Of a stretch of 64,000 nt of DNA, positions 61,826 to 64,000 are shown piece by piece. The notes beneath the pieces were generated by a model. It ran no database searches, was not told where the DNA came from, and was given only the letters and a program-made list of their open reading frames with translations. The position numbers were made by a program, and so were the translations under genes. Source of the stretch: Anabaena minutissima FACHB-250 (GTDB lineage Bacteria > Cyanobacteriota > Cyanobacteriia > Cyanobacteriales > Nostocaceae); assembly GCF_014697125.1 (NCBI RefSeq), contig NZ_JACJRG010000025.1, positions 1 through 64,000 of the forward strand. The letters are read 5' to 3'. Every line of letters begins with the position of its first letter. Position 1 is the first letter of the stretch.

Positions 61826-64000
61826 CTACTTCCCAATCTTACACACCCTCGGCGCATTAGGATGACTAATCAAATAACCCTTCAGCCAACTGCAACCCTG
61901 CGCCCGTAAATCATCAAGATCCAAATTCCACAGTTTAATCGTCTTGTCATCACTGGCGGATGCCAAGGTTTTGCTGTCGGGGCTGAAGACTACGCTCCTG
62001 ACCGAAGCACCATGACCTTCTAAGGTAGAGATGAGTTTACCTGTTTCCCGATTCCACAGTTTGATCGTCTTGTCATCACTGGCGGATGCCAAGGTTTTGC
62101 TGTCGGGGCTGAAGACTACGCTCCTGACCGAAGCACCATGACCTTCTAAGGTAGAGATGAGTTTAGCTGTGTCCCGATTCCACAGTTTAATCGTCTTGTC
62201 ATTACTGGCGGAGGCTAAGGTTTTGCCATCGGGGCTGAACACCACACTATAGACCCAATCGCCATGACCTTTTAAAGTGGAGATGAGTTCACCTGTATCT
62301 CGATTCCACAGATTGATTGTCTTGTCATCACTGGCGGAGGCTAGGGTTTTGCCGTCGGGGCTGAACACCACACTATAGACTGCATCGGCATGACCTTCTA
62401 GGGTAGAGATGAGTTTACCTGTTTTCCGATTCCATAGTTTGATTGTCTTGTCAGCACCGGCGGAGGCTAAAGTTTTGCCATCAGGGCTGAACACTACGCT
62501 AATGGCAGCATAGGCATGACCTTCTAGGGTAGAGATGAGTTTACCTGTTTTCCGATTCCATAGTTTGATTGTCTTGTCACCACTGGCGGAGGCTAAAGTT
62601 TTGCCATCAGGGCTGAATACCACACTCCAGACTGAATTTTTATGACCTTTTAAAGTGGAGATGAGTTTACCTGTGTCCCGATTCCACAGCTTGATTGTCT
62701 TATCACGACTGGTGGAGGCTAAGGTTTTGCCGTCGGGGCTGAACACCACACTATAGACTGAACCGCTATGACCTTCTTTTGCGTAGCCTTCCGTTGGTTC
62801 AGCCTCTCGTAGAGAAGGTAAGGTAGAGATGAGTTTACCAGTGTCCCAATTCCACAGTTTGATGATATTGTCAGCACTGGCGGAGGCTAAGGTTTTACCG
62901 TCGGGGCTGAACACCACACTATAGACCTTATCTTGATGACCTTCTAGAGTGGAGAAAAGTTGACCAGTGTCCCGATTCCACAGTTTGATCGTCTTGTCAT
63001 AACTGGACGAGGCTAAAGTTTTGCCGTCAGGGCTAAACACCACACTATTAACCTCAGCACTATGACCTTCTAAAGTGGAGATGAGTTTACCTGTATCTCG
63101 ATTCCACAAATTGATTGTCTTGTCATCACTGGCGGAAGCTAAGGTTTTGCCGTCGGGACTGAACACCACACTATAGACTGCATCGGCATGACCTTCTAGG
63201 GTGGAGAGAAGTTGACCAGTGTCCCGATTCCACAACTTAATTGTCTTGTCACGACTGGTGGAGGCTAAGGTTTTGCCGTCGGGGCTGAACACCACACTAT
63301 AGACCTCAAAACTATGATCGTATAAAGTGGAGATGAGTTGACCAGTATCCCGATTCCACAATTTGATGGTGCTGTTATTACCGACATATGCTGTGTGAGA
63401 ACTAGCGGAGGCTAAAGTTTTACCGTCGGGACTGAACACCACACTATTAACTGAATAGCCATGATCTTCTAAGGTGGAGATGAGTTGACTTGTATCCCGA
63501 TTCCACAGTTTGATGGTGTTGTCAGCACTAGCGGAGGCTAAAGTTTTACCGTCGGGGCTGAACACCACACTATTAACTGAATAGCTATGACCTTTTAGGG
63601 TGGAGATGAGTTGACCAGTGTCCCGATTCCACAGTTTGATGGTGTTGTCAGTACTAGCGGAGGCTAAAGTTTTACCGTCAGGGCTGAACACCACACTATT
63701 GACCCAACCGCCATGACCTTCTAAGCGATTCATTTCCCGAATATTTAGCAGAATGGTCTGCAAACTAAACAAAGGGCTATAAGCCGGATAATCTGCTAAA
63801 GATTTTTTATCCTGGACTAAAGTTTTGAGTTTTTCTCCACTCTGCACTGCTAAAATCAATGCCTCAATTTCTCTAGAAGGTCTAAACTCCCGCAGGGCAT
63901 TTGTTCCTTCTTGTTCTAGTTGCGTAGCTGTGAGGGCATCTTTACGGGCTATTTCTGCTTGTTGCAGATCCTTTTTTGCTTGCAGTTGTGCTGTCTGAGC
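61826..64000 (-). CDS. WD40-repeat protein, probably STAND NTPase C-terminal part; 5' end beyond window
   Basis: The frame is open past base 64000, so only the 3' part is present. The first 70 visible residues are a coiled-coil linker (ARKDALTATQLEQEGTNALR) and a helical segment of the kind that joins nSTAND NTPases to propellers. Then come fourteen WD40 repeats (consensus SVVFSPDGKTLASASDDKTI, KLWNRDTG), enough for two seven-bladed propellers, and the tail LDDLRAQGCSWLKGYL, which also ends the protein at 15723. Repeats are unusually uniform. Repeat 3 carries an 8-residue insert (HTAYVGNN) and a 14-residue insert lies between repeats 7 and 8. A sensor role is likely; the effector part is not visible. 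Confidence 0.85.
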   Translation of the reverse strand, partial: AQTAQLQAKKDLQQAEIARKDALTATQLEQEGTNALREFRPSREIEALILAVQSGEKLKTLVQDKKSLADYPAYSPLFSLQTILLNIREMNRLEGHGGWVNSVVFSPDGKTLASASTDNTIKLWNRDTGQLISTLKGHSYSVNSVVFSPDGKTLASASADNTIKLWNRDTSQLISTLEDHGYSVNSVVFSPDGKTLASASSHTAYVGNNSTIKLWNRDTGQLISTLYDHSFEVYSVVFSPDGKTLASTSRDKTIKLWNRDTGQLLSTLEGHADAVYSVVFSPDGKTLASASDDKTINLWNRDTGKLISTLEGHSAEVNSVVFSPDGKTLASSSYDKTIKLWNRDTGQLFSTLEGHQDKVYSVVFSPDGKTLASASADNIIKLWNWDTGKLISTLPSLREAEPTEGYAKEGHSGSVYSVVFSPDGKTLASTSRDKTIKLWNRDTGKLISTLKGHKNSVWSVVFSPDGKTLASASGDKTIKLWNRKTGKLISTLEGHAYAAISVVFSPDGKTLASAGADKTIKLWNRKTGKLISTLEGHADAVYSVVFSPDGKTLASASDDKTINLWNRDTGELISTLKGHGDWVYSVVFSPDGKTLASASNDKTIKLWNRDTAKLISTLEGHGASVRSVVFSPDSKTLASASDDKTIKLWNRETGKLISTLEGHGASVRSVVFSPDSKTLASASDDKTIKLWNLDLDDLRAQGCSWLKGYLISHPNAPRVCKIGK
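62777..62818. repeat. 42-bp palindromic element inserted in frame in the WD40 gene
   Basis: These 42 bases add 14 residues (PSLREAEPTEGYAK) between the conserved ISTL and EGH of adjacent WD40 repeats; no other junction in the gene has them. The DNA (core GCGTAGCC, CTCTCGTAGAGAAGG) resembles interspersed repeats at 2618-2735 and 34785-34952. Confidence 0.7.

Noticed and set aside
1..64000. tRNA, rRNA, tmRNA and riboswitch candidates
   Set aside because: I scanned intergenic stretches by eye for cloverleaf ends and known conserved cores and found none that I could support. A covariance-model search would settle it.

Overview
The window is chromosomal DNA of a filamentous heterocyst-type cyanobacterium (Nostoc/Anabaena group). 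This rests on many HIP1 octamers (GCGATCGC), psbO, a cyanobacterial ftsQ/ftsZ pair, a valyl-tRNA synthetase carrying a membrane-spanning CAAD-type insert, a fused pyrF-pyrE gene, abundant heptanucleotide and palindromic dispersed repeats, and a high density of STAND/WD40, PAS and kinase genes. I found no rRNA or tRNA gene and no CRISPR array.

Layout. 1-750: the end of cofG. 779-5923: an accessory island with a 42-bp tandem repeat array, an ATPase + TPR-protein cassette (A), an intact MazF/PemK-type toxin-antitoxin pair and a second, doubly frameshifted toxin-antitoxin pair. 6.0-13.6 kb: core genes hflX, a PEP-CTERM protein, grxC-gshB, and ftsQ-ftsZ on the minus strand. 14.1-20.7 kb: a second ATPase + giant partner cassette (B), paralogous to A; its partner carries a STAND NTPase and 14 WD40 repeats. 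20.7-27 kb: a small hypothetical gene, psbO, an internally deleted ISL3-type transposase, an L,D-transpeptidase, a sigma factor with a likely anti-sigma factor, and a gamma-glutamylcyclotransferase-like gene. 27-45 kb: mostly housekeeping genes (leuS, valS, panE-like, fasciclin, pyrFE, a molybdoenzyme with a cytochrome b partner, a zinc ribbon-NYN-LOTUS-like fusion, HPPD, a HAD phosphatase, a CPP1-like protein, an OmpR-type regulator). 45.2-46.45 kb: a cluster of DnaA boxes beside an AT-rich tract next to hisIE, then chaB-like and hemL. 48.2 kb: a short metallothionein gene with an SmtB-like operator. 48.8-51.3 kb: a Ser/Thr kinase with pentapeptide repeats and an FHA protein. 51.4-54.6 kb: recA, a DUF2887 remnant, and xseA-xseB. 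55.0-61.1 kb: a three-gene two-component cluster. 61.1-64 kb: a gene remnant, a 63-bp repeat array containing HIP1, and the 3' part of a large WD40 gene running off the window.

Best candidate for an undescribed system: cassettes A and B. Each pairs a 443-residue P-loop ATPase, with matching motifs at matching positions, with a downstream partner. Both partners begin with the same roughly 165-residue domain, which resembles an NTPase fold lacking Walker A, followed by different repeat or STAND modules. I read this as a modular signalling NTPase with exchangeable sensor/effector arms. That function is an inference; the pairing and the shared motifs are visible in the sequence. Other items worth a second look are the DnaA-box cluster, the zinc ribbon-NYN-LOTUS-like fusion, the repeat element inserted in frame in a WD40 gene, and hflX lacking a canonical start codon for its conserved N terminus.
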